A stretch of 64,000 nucleotides of DNA from Clostridium magnum DSM 2767 (GTDB lineage Bacteria > Bacillota > Clostridia > Clostridiales > Clostridiaceae). The notes below the pieces were generated by a model that was not told the origin of the DNA, did not search any database, and saw only the letters and a program-made list of their open reading frames with translations. The number at the start of each line of letters is the position of its first letter. Position 1 is the first letter of the stretch. Below are positions 17,105-26,653 of this stretch, in pieces. A program made the position numbers and the translations under genes. Location of the stretch: positions 682,001 through 746,000 of the forward strand of contig NZ_LWAE01000001.1 in NCBI RefSeq assembly GCF_001623875.1. Reading direction: 5' to 3'.

Positions 17105-17986
17105 TTATTTTAGAAGACCGTAATTTTTTAGTTCTTTTTTCAATACTTCAAGGTTTGCTTCGCTCATATCACATAATGGAAGTCTTAAGTTTCCAACTTC
17201 CATACCTAAAAGATTCATTGCTGTTTTCACAGGTATGGGATTTGTTTCTATAAATAATGAATTAGTTAAAGCTAAAGAATCTAGCTGTAATTTCAAAGCT
17301 TCCTTAGTTTTACCTGAAAGATATAATTCACATATGTCATGAATATCTTTAGGGATTATATTTGCAAGAACAGAGATTACACCTGAACCACCTAATGAGA
17401 GGATAGGAACTATCTGATCATCATTACCTGAATATATATCAAGTCTATCTCCACATAAGGCTTTTATCTCAGCTATTTGACTTATATTTCCACTAGCCTC
17501 CTTAACTGCAACTATATTATCAAAATCACATATCTGTTTTAATGTTTTTGGAGTAATATTCATACCTGTTCTCCCAGGAACATTATATACAATTATAGGA
17601 ATTTTAACACTTGTAGCTACAGCTTTAAAATGTTCCACAAGTCCCTTTTGTGTAGTCTTATTATAATAAGGAGTTATTACTAAAAGTCCATCTGCGCCTA
17701 TACCTTCGGCCCACTCACTCATATTTACTGATGCTGCAGTATTATTTGTTCCAGTTCCAGCTATTACAGGTATTCTCTTTTTTACTATGTCTACAGCAAA
17801 TTTTATTGTTTCTTTTCTTTCTTGTTCAGTCATAGTAGAAGCTTCACCAGTAGTTCCGCAAACAATTATGGCATCTGTACCTGATTTGATATGCCATTCT
17901 AATAGTTCTTCTAATTTTTTAAAATCTACTCCTTGAGTATTAAAGGGGGTAACAATAGCAACACCTGAACCTTTAAATAAACTCAT
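17105..17986 (-). CDS. dapA: 4-hydroxy-tetrahydrodipicolinate synthase
   Basis: 293 residues, full length. Class I aldolase motifs are [10 protein letters not shown] near 45, [14 protein letters not shown] near 107, [11 protein letters not shown] near 130 (catalytic tyrosine) and AVKEASGN near 160 (Schiff-base lysine). It condenses pyruvate with aspartate semialdehyde, made by the asd product encoded about 60 bp upstream on the same strand. Ribosome site GATGAGGTG before the ATG. Confidence 0.96.
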   Translation of the reverse strand: MSLFKGSGVAIVTPFNTQGVDFKKLEELLEWHIKSGTDAIIVCGTTGEASTMTEQERKETIKFAVDIVKKRIPVIAGTGTNNTAASVNMSEWAEGIGADGLLVITPYYNKTTQKGLVEHFKAVATSVKIPIIVYNVPGRTGMNITPKTLKQICDFDNIVAVKEASGNISQIAEIKALCGDRLDIYSGNDDQIVPILSLGGSGVISVLANIIPKDIHDICELYLSGKTKEALKLQLDSLALTNSLFIETNPIPVKTAMNLLGMEVGNLRLPLCDMSEANLEVLKKELKNYGLLK

Positions 17987-18046
17987 ACAAACACCTCATC
18001 TTTATATATTATAAATAATTTAAATAAATATACTTCTTTATATAAA

Positions 18047-19042
18047 TTATTTATTTTCTTTAATTATACATTCTGCAATTTGGATTGCGTTGGAAGCAGC
18101 TCCTTTTCTGATATTGTCTGCAACAACCCATAAATTTAAGCCATTATCTAAGCTAAAATCTCTTCTAATTCTTCCAACAAAAACTTCATCATGACCAGCT
18201 GCATCTATAGGCATTGGATAAACTAGATTTTGTACATCATCCTTTAAAACTATTCCAGCAAAGTTTTTGTATAATTCAAAGATATTCTTTAGTTCAAATT
18301 CTTTTTCTAACTCTACATTTATACTTTCACTATGACCATAGGCTACAGGCACTCTAACTGTTGTAGCTGTGATTTTTAAATTATCATCGTGGAATATCTT
18401 TTTGGTTTCATTAACCATCTTCATTTCTTCTTTTGTATATCCATTCTCTAAGAAAACATCAATATGAGGTAATAAGTTACCTGTTATTGGATAAGGGAAT
18501 TTTTTAGGTGAGTTTCCTTTATAACCTTCATATAGATCATTATATCCACCCATTCCAGCACCTGATACAGCTTGATATGTTGAATATATAATTCTCTTTA
18601 TTCCATATTTATCATGCAAAGGCTTTAATGCAACAACTGCTTGAATTGTAGAGCAGTTAGGATTTGCGATTATTCCTTTATTCCATTTAATATCTTCAGG
18701 ATTTACCTCTGGTACAACTAGAGGTATTTCAGGATCCATTCTCCAAGCACTGCTGTTATCTATAACAGTGGCACCATATCTAGCAAAAATAGGTGCATAT
18801 TCTTTACTTACATCTCCACCAGCAGAGAATAAAGCAAAATCTATCTTCTTATTTTTAATATTAACTTCTTTTAGCTCTTCTACAACATAATCATTATTCT
18901 TAAATTTCAATGTGATTCCTGCAGATCTTGCAGATGCAAAGAAATATATTGTATCTACTGGAAAATTCCTTTCTTCTAAAACTTCAATAAATTTGCGGCC
19001 AACCATTCCTGTACAGCCAACTACAGCTACATTATAGTTCAT
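18047..19042 (-). CDS. asd: Aspartate-semialdehyde dehydrogenase
   Basis: 331 residues from MNYNVAVVGCTGMVG; the ATG at 19040-19042 lies 8 nt after a GGAGG site (19051-19055), so the five upstream codons are not used. Nucleotide binding is at GCTGMVG (9-15). The catalytic cysteine is in NPNCSTIQ near 130, and the substrate-binding region around GAGMGGYNDL near 160. It reduces aspartyl phosphate to the semialdehyde that feeds lysine, threonine and methionine synthesis. First gene of the asd-dapA-dapB run. Confidence 0.96.
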   Translation of the reverse strand: MNYNVAVVGCTGMVGRKFIEVLEERNFPVDTIYFFASARSAGITLKFKNNDYVVEELKEVNIKNKKIDFALFSAGGDVSKEYAPIFARYGATVIDNSSAWRMDPEIPLVVPEVNPEDIKWNKGIIANPNCSTIQAVVALKPLHDKYGIKRIIYSTYQAVSGAGMGGYNDLYEGYKGNSPKKFPYPITGNLLPHIDVFLENGYTKEEMKMVNETKKIFHDDNLKITATTVRVPVAYGHSESINVELEKEFELKNIFELYKNFAGIVLKDDVQNLVYPMPIDAAGHDEVFVGRIRRDFSLDNGLNLWVVADNIRKGAASNAIQIAECIIKENK

Positions 19043-19057
19043 TTTAAATACCTCCAA

Positions 19058-19496
19058 AGTTCTCTAATATTATATTATTGTATATATTATATAACTGCTA
19101 CAAATAAAAATATATACTTTTTTATTTATGTATAATTCATATGTATATAAATTCATATTTATCGGAGTATTCAGCTTGTTCTTTATAATATTTAAAAGCT
19201 GATGTATGAATTTTATGAATTTTTATTATCTACTATATATTATATGTATAATTTTTACTACTTGTATTGGTAAAAGTGCTTAAAATATTGTAAAAAGTGC
19301 TATTTGATATATGGCGTTAAGATAAATAATTAATTTTAATACCAAATGAAATCAATATATTGAAATTTAATATGAAAATATAGAATTATTGAATAAAAAT
19401 TGGATAAGTAATCAAAATATAGTATATGGAATTATAAATCATTATAATAATTTAATTTATATATAATTATTGTTAATACTAAGGGGAGAGAATGAT
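19058..19496. other. Divergent intergenic region between asd and the peptide-binding protein gene
   Basis: About 440 bp, extremely A/T-rich and without a gene. I looked for a lysine riboswitch upstream of asd and saw none. Notable only are two AAAAGTGCT direct repeats exactly 21 bp apart (19272-19280, 19293-19301), a possible operator on one face of the helix, and a weak TCAGCTT/AAGCTGA stem (19171-19202). Confidence 0.4.
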
Positions 19497-21200
19497 TTGA
19501 AAAATAAAACAAATGCAGTTTTTACTATTATGCTTTCTTTATTTTTAATTGCAAACTTATCTGGCTGTAGAAAAAATAATGAGAAAAGCGTTATGGCCCA
19601 ATATGATACAGGACAGTATTTAAATATATCTCTAGATAACGAGCCGAGGAATTTAGATCCATCTAAGTCAGGAGATGTTTATTCCTCTCAAGTCTTAGCG
19701 GAAGTTAACGAAGCTTTGACACGAGTTGAAACGGACAAAGATGGCAGAGATGTAGTCAAGCCAGCAGGTGCAGAAAAGTGGGATATATCCTCTGATGGAT
19801 TAAAGTGGACTTTCCATTTGAGAGATAATAATTGGTCTGATGGTATCAAGGTAACAGCTAAGGATTATGAGTATGGCATTAAAAGGACTTTGGATCCTAA
19901 GGTTGGTTCTCAATATACATTTTTATTGTATCCTATAAAGGACGCAAGAGAGTACAGTGATGTGGAAAAAAATAGAAATGGAAAAATAAAATTAGATGTA
20001 GTAGGGGTGAAGGCTTTGGACGATAAGACCTTAGAAATAATCCTTGGAAGTCCCTGTGCATATTTTTTGAATTTAACAAGCCTTAATATAATGCAGCCAC
20101 AAAGAAAGGACATCATTGATAAGTATGGAGATAAATATGGCTTTGAGGCAGATACAATGGTATTTTGTGGTCCATTTAAAATTAAGCAATGGATTCATAA
20201 CGATAAAATTGAGTTAACTAAAAATGAAAGCTATTGGGACTCTAAGTTAGTAAAATTGCAAAAGGTAACAATGAAAATTATAAAATCAGATATAGAGATA
20301 TCAAGTGAACTACAAGGAGGTTCTTTAGATGCTGGAAAAATTATAAAACCAGAATTAAAAGATAAACTTGATAAGACGACAAAATTTGATAGTATAAAGG
20401 TTTCAAAAGCTTCTACCAATTATGAAATTTATAATCAAAAAGATAAGTTGTTCAGTAACTCTAAAATAAGAAAAGCATTTTCTGTTGCTTTGGATAGAGA
20501 GGAGATCTCAAAAAATCTTTGGAAAAGTATACATACACCTGCATATGCCCTTGTACCACCTTACTTACAGATAGGCACTGAAGATTTTAGACAAAAATCA
20601 AGCTTTGAACCAATAAAAAAGTTAAAAGAAGATAATACTAATCCTAAGACTTTACTCATAGAAGGCCTTAAAGAACTAGGGATGGATCAAGATACAGGTA
20701 AAATTACTATTAGCTATTTGCAACCAAACATAGACACAAATCAAAAAGAAATAGCTGAACTTCTAAAACAAATGTACATCAAAAATCTTGGAGTGAACAT
20801 TAAACTTGAATACGTTGATCCGGATCAATTTCAAAAAAGAATTGCAGATGGAGAATATCAAATCTCTACAATGACTTGGTCAGCAGATTATAATGATCCA
20901 ATGGCAGAATTTGAAACATGGAGGACAGGTGCAAATATTATATATACAGGATGGTCAAATTCAAAATATGATAATTTAATTAATAATGCATGTCTTCTTG
21001 GAAATGATAGAAATGAAGATAGATTTAAGTATTTTAAAGAGGCAGAAAACATTTTGCTTTTAGAAGATGCAGTCATATCTCCAACGGTTTATAGAAATAA
21101 GCAAATTTATAAAGGTAAGTATGCTAAAGAACTAATGTATCCTCTATTTGGACCGGAAATAGAATTGAAATATGCATATACACAAGGTCGGAATCAGTGA
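19497..21200 (+). CDS. Oligopeptide ABC transporter substrate-binding lipoprotein (OppA/DppA family)
   Basis: 567 residues from a TTG at 19497, 8 nt after AAGGGGAGAG. A lysine-rich start, a hydrophobic segment and the lipobox ANLSGC predict a lipoprotein anchored to the outer face of the membrane after cleavage before Cys (about residue 24). The SBP_bac_5 domain is clear: NEPRNLDPSKSGDVYSSQV, KWTFHLRDNNWSDG, KDYEYGIKRTLDP and a C-terminal STMTWSADYNDPMAEFETW. It should bind peptides for import. No permease or ATPase gene is adjacent, so it is an orphan binding protein here. Confidence 0.92.
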   Translation: MKNKTNAVFTIMLSLFLIANLSGCRKNNEKSVMAQYDTGQYLNISLDNEPRNLDPSKSGDVYSSQVLAEVNEALTRVETDKDGRDVVKPAGAEKWDISSDGLKWTFHLRDNNWSDGIKVTAKDYEYGIKRTLDPKVGSQYTFLLYPIKDAREYSDVEKNRNGKIKLDVVGVKALDDKTLEIILGSPCAYFLNLTSLNIMQPQRKDIIDKYGDKYGFEADTMVFCGPFKIKQWIHNDKIELTKNESYWDSKLVKLQKVTMKIIKSDIEISSELQGGSLDAGKIIKPELKDKLDKTTKFDSIKVSKASTNYEIYNQKDKLFSNSKIRKAFSVALDREEISKNLWKSIHTPAYALVPPYLQIGTEDFRQKSSFEPIKKLKEDNTNPKTLLIEGLKELGMDQDTGKITISYLQPNIDTNQKEIAELLKQMYIKNLGVNIKLEYVDPDQFQKRIADGEYQISTMTWSADYNDPMAEFETWRTGANIIYTGWSNSKYDNLINNACLLGNDRNEDRFKYFKEAENILLLEDAVISPTVYRNKQIYKGKYAKELMYPLFGPEIELKYAYTQGRNQ

Positions 21201-21332
21201 TACTGAAAGGTATGTGATGTATAAATAATTCTATTAGTGTAAAAAATAATGAAGTGAAGTTTAAATAATGTTGGAGTTCATCTTAATTGATTATTAGTTA
21301 TCGATTAAATAGAAATAGTAGGAGGTAATAGT

Positions 21333-21593
21333 ATGGCAAATGCTCCGCTTAAAAAGGTTATAAAGGCTAAATTGAAATCACATAGGGAGTTAACAGAAGC
21401 AGAAAAATTAAGAGAAAAACTTAAATATGAGATAGCAGATGAGTTAGGACTTAGTGAAAAGGTCAATGAACTTGGATGGAGTGGACTTACTGCCGAGGAG
21501 ACTGGGAGGATAGGTGGAATAATGACTAGAAGAAAAAAAGAATTGAAGATTCCTAAAAATGAGGTTATTTTAAAGAATCAACAAGGAAGTTAA
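21333..21593 (+). CDS. Alpha/beta-type small acid-soluble spore protein (SASP)
   Basis: 86 residues. The core KLKYEIADELGL...GWSGLTAEETGRIGGIMTRRK matches the alpha/beta SASP family, with the EIA that GPR protease cuts and the conserved G-x-GG-x-TR pattern. It has a longer, Lys-rich N-terminus than major SASPs, so it is probably a minor or divergent member. SASPs coat DNA in the forespore and protect it from UV and heat. Ribosome site GTAGGAGG. A sigma-G promoter is expected but not clearly visible. Confidence 0.85.
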   Translation: MANAPLKKVIKAKLKSHRELTEAEKLREKLKYEIADELGLSEKVNELGWSGLTAEETGRIGGIMTRRKKELKIPKNEVILKNQQGS

Positions 21594-21681
21594 ATTAACT
21601 TGTTGTACTAGTTAATTTATTTATCATTATTTGCAAATAGAAAATCTTAAATTATACATGAAGTATAGCCAAGCAAATCCT

Positions 21682-21770
21682 ATGAAAGTGAATCAGATGG
21701 GGTTTCTCTTCGACTCCTAGACATTGTCTGTTAAATGCCAGTTAGGCATTTAACTTCCACCTGATTCTTA
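21682..21770 (-). repeat. Dispersed repeat, copy 5 (divergent)
   Basis: Shares ATGAA.GTGAATCAGATGGGGTTT and CCACCTGATTC arms with the repeat family, with an inner AAATGCC/GGCATTT hairpin replacing the usual centre and no TTTATCCGATGAC end. It follows the SASP gene by about 90 bp. Membership is likely but less certain than for copies 1, 2 and 6. Nothing else is evident between the SASP and methyltransferase genes. Confidence 0.5.
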
Positions 21771-21941
21771 ATTGAATAAGTATATAGATGTAGTTCTTCT
21801 TGTTAATATTTCATATGAAATGGAATTATCAAATGGTGTATTGATCAGGTGAATTTAGATTATTGACTTATCTGTTAAAAATATATAATATTAATTGATG
21901 AATAATCTACTTTAATTTTCTGATTTTGAAAGGAAGCTATT

Positions 21942-22697
21942 ATGGAGTGCTATAAAGAGTTTGCGCATATTTATGATAAACTTATAAATAAAGATATAGA
22001 TTATGAAAAATGGGCTAATGTAATACTAAAAATATGTAAAGAACAGAGTTTAGGTAAAAATGATTATCTTGATTTAGGTTGTGGTACAGGAAACTTAACA
22101 GAGCAAATCTTACCTGAATTTGATAATACATGGGCTGTGGATTTATCTTATGAAATGCTTACAGAAGCAGAAAATAAGATGAGAAACAAGGGTAAAAAGG
22201 TTAAGTTTATATGTCAGGATATAACTGAGCTTAATTTAAACAGAAAGTTCGATCTTATAACTTGTTGTTTGGATTCTACCAATTATATATTAGACGAAAT
22301 AGAAGTGAAGAAGTACTTTCAGTGTGTATTTAATCATTTAAAAGATAACGGGATTTTTATTTTTGATATAAACTCCTATTATAAGTTGACAAAAATACTT
22401 GGCAACAATATATATAATTATGATGATGAAAATGTCACTTATATATGGGAAAATCATCTTGAAGATGAACTTGTGGACATGTATCTCACATTCTTCGTAA
22501 AAGAAGGTGACCTTTATAGAAGATTTGATGAAGAGCATAGTGAAAGAGCCTATGAGTTTGAAGAAATTAGATTATTATTATCTGAAGCTGGGTTTGAAGT
22601 TATAAAAATAATGGATAACTATGAGGATAAAGATATAACAAATACTACGGAAAGAATAGTTTATGTAGTAAGGAAAAAAGTTGAATTTCATGGATAA
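21942..22697 (+). CDS. Class I SAM-dependent methyltransferase
   Basis: 251 residues with a standard Rossmann methyltransferase core: motif I LDLGCGTGNLTE near residue 45, acidic AVDLSYEML near 65, CQDITELNL near 90 and LITCCLDSTNYIL near 108. The C-terminal half resembles small-molecule or uncharacterised methyltransferases. The target is unknown. It precedes hslO by 28 bp and is likely co-transcribed with it. Ribosome site AAAGGAAG. Confidence 0.88.
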   Translation: MECYKEFAHIYDKLINKDIDYEKWANVILKICKEQSLGKNDYLDLGCGTGNLTEQILPEFDNTWAVDLSYEMLTEAENKMRNKGKKVKFICQDITELNLNRKFDLITCCLDSTNYILDEIEVKKYFQCVFNHLKDNGIFIFDINSYYKLTKILGNNIYNYDDENVTYIWENHLEDELVDMYLTFFVKEGDLYRRFDEEHSERAYEFEEIRLLLSEAGFEVIKIMDNYEDKDITNTTERIVYVVRKKVEFHG

Positions 22698-22725
22698 AAC
22701 TATACATTGAGGAGGATATATAATT

Positions 22726-23616
22726 ATGACAGATAAATTAGTAAGAGCTACGGCTAGTAATGGAGATATTAGAATAATAGCAGCGATAACCACGGAACTT
22801 GTAAATGAAGGAGTTAAGCTTCATAATTGTGCTCCAACAGCTGCAGCAGTCCTTGGTAGGATGCTTACAGCAGGAAGCCTTATGGGGGCTACACTTAAAT
22901 CAGAAAAAGATGCTTTAACACTTCAAATGTCAGGAGGAGGAGAGGCACGGGGTGTAGTAGTGACTTCTTATGCTGATGCCAGCGTAAAAGGATATATAGG
23001 AAATCCTTCTGTAGATTTACCAGCCAATAGTAAGGGAAAACTTGATGTTGGTGGAGCTATAGGTAAAAATGGAAACTTAGTTATTATAAGAGATATGGGA
23101 TTAAGAGAGCCCTATGTTGGTCAAGTACCTATATATACAGGAGAAATAGGAGATGATTTAGCATATTATTTCACTGTTTCAGAGCAGACACCATCAGCAG
23201 TAGGGTTAGGAGTTCTAGTTGATACAGATTTAAGTGTAAAGGCAGCAGGCGGATTTATAATTCAAATGATGCCAGGTGCCAATGAACTAGCTGCGGACTT
23301 AGTTACCTATAGACTTCAAGAAATACCATCCGTAACAGAAATGATAACTAAGGGAATGACAATAGAAGAAATTCTTAATTATATATTTGAGGGTATGGAT
23401 CTAAAAATACATGACAGTATGATACCAGCCTATAAATGTGATTGTTCGAGAGAAAAGGTAGAAAGAGCTTTTATAAGTATTGGACAAAAGGATCTAGAGG
23501 AATTATATAATGAAGGCAAAGAAGAAGAACTTAAGTGCCATTTTTGTAATAAAGCTTATAAATTCACTCACGAGCAAATAGGGGAAATTATAAAGTCTGT
23601 TACTGCTGATAAGTAA
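22726..23616 (+). CDS. hslO: Redox-regulated chaperone Hsp33
   Basis: 296 residues, full length. The C-terminal zinc-binding cysteines are present as KCDCSR (CXC) and KCHFCNKAY (CXXC) around residues 235-275. N-terminal Hsp33 motifs include [17 protein letters not shown] and [16 protein letters not shown]. The chaperone is switched on when oxidative stress releases zinc and forms disulfides. Ribosome site TTGAGGAGG. Confidence 0.96.
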   Translation: MTDKLVRATASNGDIRIIAAITTELVNEGVKLHNCAPTAAAVLGRMLTAGSLMGATLKSEKDALTLQMSGGGEARGVVVTSYADASVKGYIGNPSVDLPANSKGKLDVGGAIGKNGNLVIIRDMGLREPYVGQVPIYTGEIGDDLAYYFTVSEQTPSAVGLGVLVDTDLSVKAAGGFIIQMMPGANELAADLVTYRLQEIPSVTEMITKGMTIEEILNYIFEGMDLKIHDSMIPAYKCDCSREKVERAFISIGQKDLEELYNEGKEEELKCHFCNKAYKFTHEQIGEIIKSVTADK

Positions 23617-23623
23617 CTAATCT

Positions 23624-23670
23624 AAAGCTATCTCTTGGCAAAACACTATAGAGATAGCTTTAAATTGTTA
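23624..23670 (+). terminator. Terminator after hslO
   Basis: 12-bp stem AAAGCTATCTCT (23624-23635) and AGAGATAGCTTT (23650-23661), followed by a short TAAATTGTT tail. The weak T tract keeps the confidence moderate. Confidence 0.6.
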
Positions 23671-23788
23671 CCATTGGGTAAGAGATACTCCTAGAAATAC
23701 TAGGGTTAAATTGAAGTAGAAAAACGAAGTAATTAGTTGAAGTAAGAAGAAATAAGGGGCTAGTTTAAGATAATGACTAATTAATTCG

Positions 23789-23902
23789 TTGACAAAATTA
23801 CTGTAATTTTATATTATAATACCTGTCGGAACTGCTGAATAAACAGTAAATGACAAGCACTTTAAAAAAAGTGTTGACTTCTTGAAAAAGAAGTTATATA
23901 AT
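23789..23902 (+). promoter_or_regulatory. Tandem promoters of the tRNA operon
   Basis: P1: TTGACA (23789-23794), 17 bp, TATTAT (23812-23817). P2: TTGACT (23874-23879), 17 bp, TATAAT (23897-23902), about 28 bp before the first tRNA. The P2 spacer contains an ACTTCTT/AAGAAGT inverted repeat. Tandem strong promoters are usual for stable RNA operons. Confidence 0.75.
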
Positions 23903-23929
23903 ATTAAATGTCTTGATGACATAGCGTTT

Positions 23930-24005
23930 GGGCGCATAGCTCAGCTGGGAGAGCATCTGCCTTACAAGCAGAGGGTCACAGGTTCGAGCCCTGTTGTGCC
24001 CACCA
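23930..24005 (+). tRNA. tRNA-Val (TAC)
   Basis: Complete cloverleaf of 76 nt, anticodon TAC at 23963-23965, TTCGAGCC T-loop and encoded CCA at 24003-24005. Confidence 0.97.
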
Positions 24006-24010
24006 AACGC

Positions 24011-24087
24011 GGCCCAGTGGCTCAGTTGGTTAGAGTGCCGGCCTGTCACGCCGGAGGTCGAGGGTTCGAGTCCCTTCTGGGTCGCCA
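24011..24087 (+). tRNA. tRNA-Asp (GTC)
   Basis: Complete cloverleaf, acceptor GGCCCAG with CTGGGTC, anticodon GTC at 24045-24047, discriminator G and encoded CCA at 24085-24087. Confidence 0.97.
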
Positions 24088-24092
24088 CTTAT

Positions 24093-24168
<76 letters not shown>

Positions 24169-24172
24169 GAAT

Positions 24173-24247
24173 GCGGGAGTGGCTCAGTGGTAGAGCGTCA
24201 CCTTGCCAAGGTGAACGTCGCGGGTTCGAATCCCGTCTTCCGCTCCA
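24173..24247 (+). tRNA. tRNA-Gly (GCC)
   Basis: Complete cloverleaf, acceptor GCGGGAG with CTTCCGC, anticodon GCC at 24205-24207, encoded CCA at 24245-24247. Confidence 0.97.
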
Positions 24248-24251
24248 AAAT

Positions 24252-24326
<75 letters not shown>

Positions 24327-24327
24327 T

Positions 24328-24362
24328 AAAAAACTGCTTAATTCAAGCAGTTTTTTATTTTT
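24328..24362 (+). terminator. Terminator of the tRNA operon
   Basis: AAAAAACTGCTT (24328-24339) pairs with AAGCAGTTTTTT (24345-24356), followed by ATTTTT. Confidence 0.9.
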
Positions 24363-24453
24363 GTAATTATTTTTTTGTGAAAAATAATCTAATAGATTAT
24401 TTGAAAATTTAATTATAGAATGTATTACTTTTCGTTTAATGTGGGAATATATT

Positions 24454-25158
24454 TTAATTGTTAACTATAAAAAGACTTCCTCTATCTATTAGTTTTCCTT
24501 TCTTTAGAAAGATAGGTTCAACATCATATTTTTTTAAGAAATTTAGAACTTCTTTCCCAAAAGCATAATAATTCAAATCTCCATAGAAGGCCATAGAATT
24601 TTCATCTATAAGACCGCAGCAACCTCCTATGAATCCGTAGTTTAAACCAGGAAGCAGTATATCTCCAGGTGGCAGCAAAAGAACATCCATATCTTCTTTT
24701 ATAAGAGCCTTTGCAATAGTTTTATCACTAGTCATAACTGAATTTTTACTTACGATTGCAGTAGAGCATTTAGTATATCCTTGCTTTACGTTTATAGATA
24801 TTTTATTTCTCATATAACTAAGAAGATTATTATCTGTGTGTTTTAAATTATGAATAAATAGTTTAGGTAAACTTATACTATTAAGAATAATATTTTCAGG
24901 ATAATTTTCCTTTAAACTATTCGATGAAAAAACTACATCAAAGTCTAAAGTTTTTAGTATTTCAACAAAATTCTTATCCATATCTTTATGTACCATTATA
25001 GTTTTACTGTCGATTATATGTAAAAGCATATCAGGATGACCGCAAACAGCCTTGTAAAGAAGTGGTGATGGGGGGCACACTAAAACTTCTAGTCCTAAAT
25101 TTTTCAAGGAGTATTTTTCCTCCATAGTTGTTCTAAAATCAATGATAGCATATTTCAT
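24454..25158 (-). CDS. GME-fold family protein (DUF6873-like), function unknown
   Basis: 234 residues from MKYAIIDFRTTMEEKYSLK, whose ATG (25156-25158) follows AAAGGATC; a longer open frame upstream lacks a ribosome site. No signal peptide or membrane segment. Conserved-looking blocks are VCPPSPLLYKAVCGHPDMLLHI near 30, QGYTKCSTAIVSKNSVMTSD near 130 and GFIGGCCGLIDENSMAFYGDL near 180, with a pair of cysteines. The Cys and pseudo-symmetry suggest the guanidino-group-modifying (GME) fold that clostridial DUF6873 proteins are annotated with; I recall this family by pattern and have not tested it. The gene is transcribed toward the tRNA operon. Confidence 0.6.
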   Translation of the reverse strand: MKYAIIDFRTTMEEKYSLKNLGLEVLVCPPSPLLYKAVCGHPDMLLHIIDSKTIMVHKDMDKNFVEILKTLDFDVVFSSNSLKENYPENIILNSISLPKLFIHNLKHTDNNLLSYMRNKISINVKQGYTKCSTAIVSKNSVMTSDKTIAKALIKEDMDVLLLPPGDILLPGLNYGFIGGCCGLIDENSMAFYGDLNYYAFGKEVLNFLKKYDVEPIFLKKGKLIDRGSLFIVNN

Positions 25159-25321
25159 AAAAAGATCCTTTCTTTGAAAAAATAATATGAAATTCATATA
25201 TATTTTATAGGGATACAGTTTGATTTTCAACTAAATTTTAAATTGTCGGTATTTGGCAAAAATATTTTGAATATAGATTAGGTTTAAACACATACTATCC
25301 TTGAGAAGGGAGTGTGGAGAA

Positions 25322-26221
25322 ATGCTATTGCTTACAGTGGTATATAGTGGAAATAGAGAAGATATAATAGATGGAATAAATAAAGTTAAAGAATGTTTCA
25401 AAAGTAGAAATAAAGTTATAGGTATTTCAGAAAGCATAGAGTCTAATACTCACTTCGTAAAAATATTCTGTGAAGAAGAAATTGATGATAGACTTAGAAA
25501 TATATTTAATATAAATGTGGCTAATATACTATATAATGTAGTAATAGATGAGTTTTATAACAAAGATATGATGCAGTTTTTATCTGATACATACTTTTTT
25601 TTGAAATATGATGAAATAAAGGAAATTAGGGATAGTAGCTTACAACTGTTAAAGAGTGAAGGGTCAATAATAGATGAAAGTTCTGTTTATTGTATTAATA
25701 AAAAAAATCAGATAATAGATAAGATAGCCCAATGTATAGACGAAAATAGGAAAATAAATATAAATGGATTCATGACCTTTAGAATGAAAGAGTTGAGAGA
25801 TGACTTAGAAGCTATAATTGATAAAATTGTAGAAAAATACATGGTTGAGAAAGAGTATAATGAATTTATAAAATTACTAAAGTATTTTGTTGAAATACAA
25901 GACAGTAAGATAGATTTAATGAATATAGAAATTAGCAGTGATGGAAAGTATATAATAAGAGATAAAAATGGTGAAGATATAACTGAAAGGCTCTTTAATG
26001 AATTAAATGATTTAAGATATAGAGAAAATACAAATGATGAGGATATTCTTATAAGTGTTCTAATTACTAATTCTCCAGAGAAGGTAGTAATTCACTGTGC
26101 GGAGAATTGTAGAAATGAAGAGTTGATTGATACGGTAAAAAAGGTATTCACAGATAGGGTAGAGTTTTGTAATGATTGTAAAAGTTGCAAAGAAATCAAA
26201 GGTAATCTCTATAGAGTCTAA
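25322..26221 (+). CDS. ytxC: YtxC-like sporulation-associated protein
   Basis: 299 residues from the ATG at 25322 after GGGAGTGTGGAG; the in-frame TTG at 25301 overlaps that site and is unlikely. Soluble, charged protein with repeated acidic/basic helices, and a C-terminal HCAENC plus FCNDCKSCKE cysteine cluster (near 255-290) that could bind metal. It matches the YtxC family, known to sit upstream of thrS in Bacillus and clostridia, and thrS with its T-box follows here. The family is linked to sporulation, but its biochemical role is unknown. Confidence 0.8.
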   Translation: MLLLTVVYSGNREDIIDGINKVKECFKSRNKVIGISESIESNTHFVKIFCEEEIDDRLRNIFNINVANILYNVVIDEFYNKDMMQFLSDTYFFLKYDEIKEIRDSSLQLLKSEGSIIDESSVYCINKKNQIIDKIAQCIDENRKININGFMTFRMKELRDDLEAIIDKIVEKYMVEKEYNEFIKLLKYFVEIQDSKIDLMNIEISSDGKYIIRDKNGEDITERLFNELNDLRYRENTNDEDILISVLITNSPEKVVIHCAENCRNEELIDTVKKVFTDRVEFCNDCKSCKEIKGNLYRV

Positions 26222-26344
26222 AAGATTTTAAATGAAATTTTAATTCTTTTAGGAAAATAATGTAAAAATTAAAAATTTTTGATATTATTCACTACACATA
26301 TTGACATGTATAAGCTTAAGTAATATAATTTAATAAAAATGAAA

Positions 26345-26603
26345 GACCATGATAAGGAAGAGTAAATAATATACTGCTCTAAGAGAGAAGAACTCACCGG
26401 CTGAAAGGTTCTTTGGGTAAGGATTGTTGAAAACCACCTTTGAGTTGTAAACTGAAGTTTAGTAAGTATTACCGTAAGCCTGCGTTAAAGGTCTAGAGAT
26501 AATAGCTTTTATATTGGTCTAGCTACCAATAGTTTATTTGCTATTAAATTTGGGTGGAACCGCGATCTACACTCGTCCCATGTTAGGGAATGAGTGTTTT
26601 TAT
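26345..26603 (+). promoter_or_regulatory. T-box riboswitch controlling thrS (threonine specific)
   Basis: The T-box GGGTGGAACCGCG is at about 26552-26564. In Stem I, AACTCA pairs with TGAGTT, and the specifier loop beyond it reads GTAA-ACT-GAAG with the threonine codon ACT at 26451-26453. TGGA in the T-box would pair with the TCCA end expected for uncharged tRNA-Thr. The terminator is ACACTCGTCCC (26569-26579) with GGGAATGAGTGT (26586-26597) and a T tract. Uncharged tRNA-Thr should allow read-through into thrS. Confidence 0.92.
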
Positions 26604-26653
26604 TTTGCAACTAATTATTCTTAAAATGAAATGTTATAAGGGAGGAAAAGGTA

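Noticed and set aside
19058..19496. Lysine riboswitch upstream of asd
   Set aside because: I looked on the minus strand for the long lysine-element stems; the region is almost pure A/T and does not show them.
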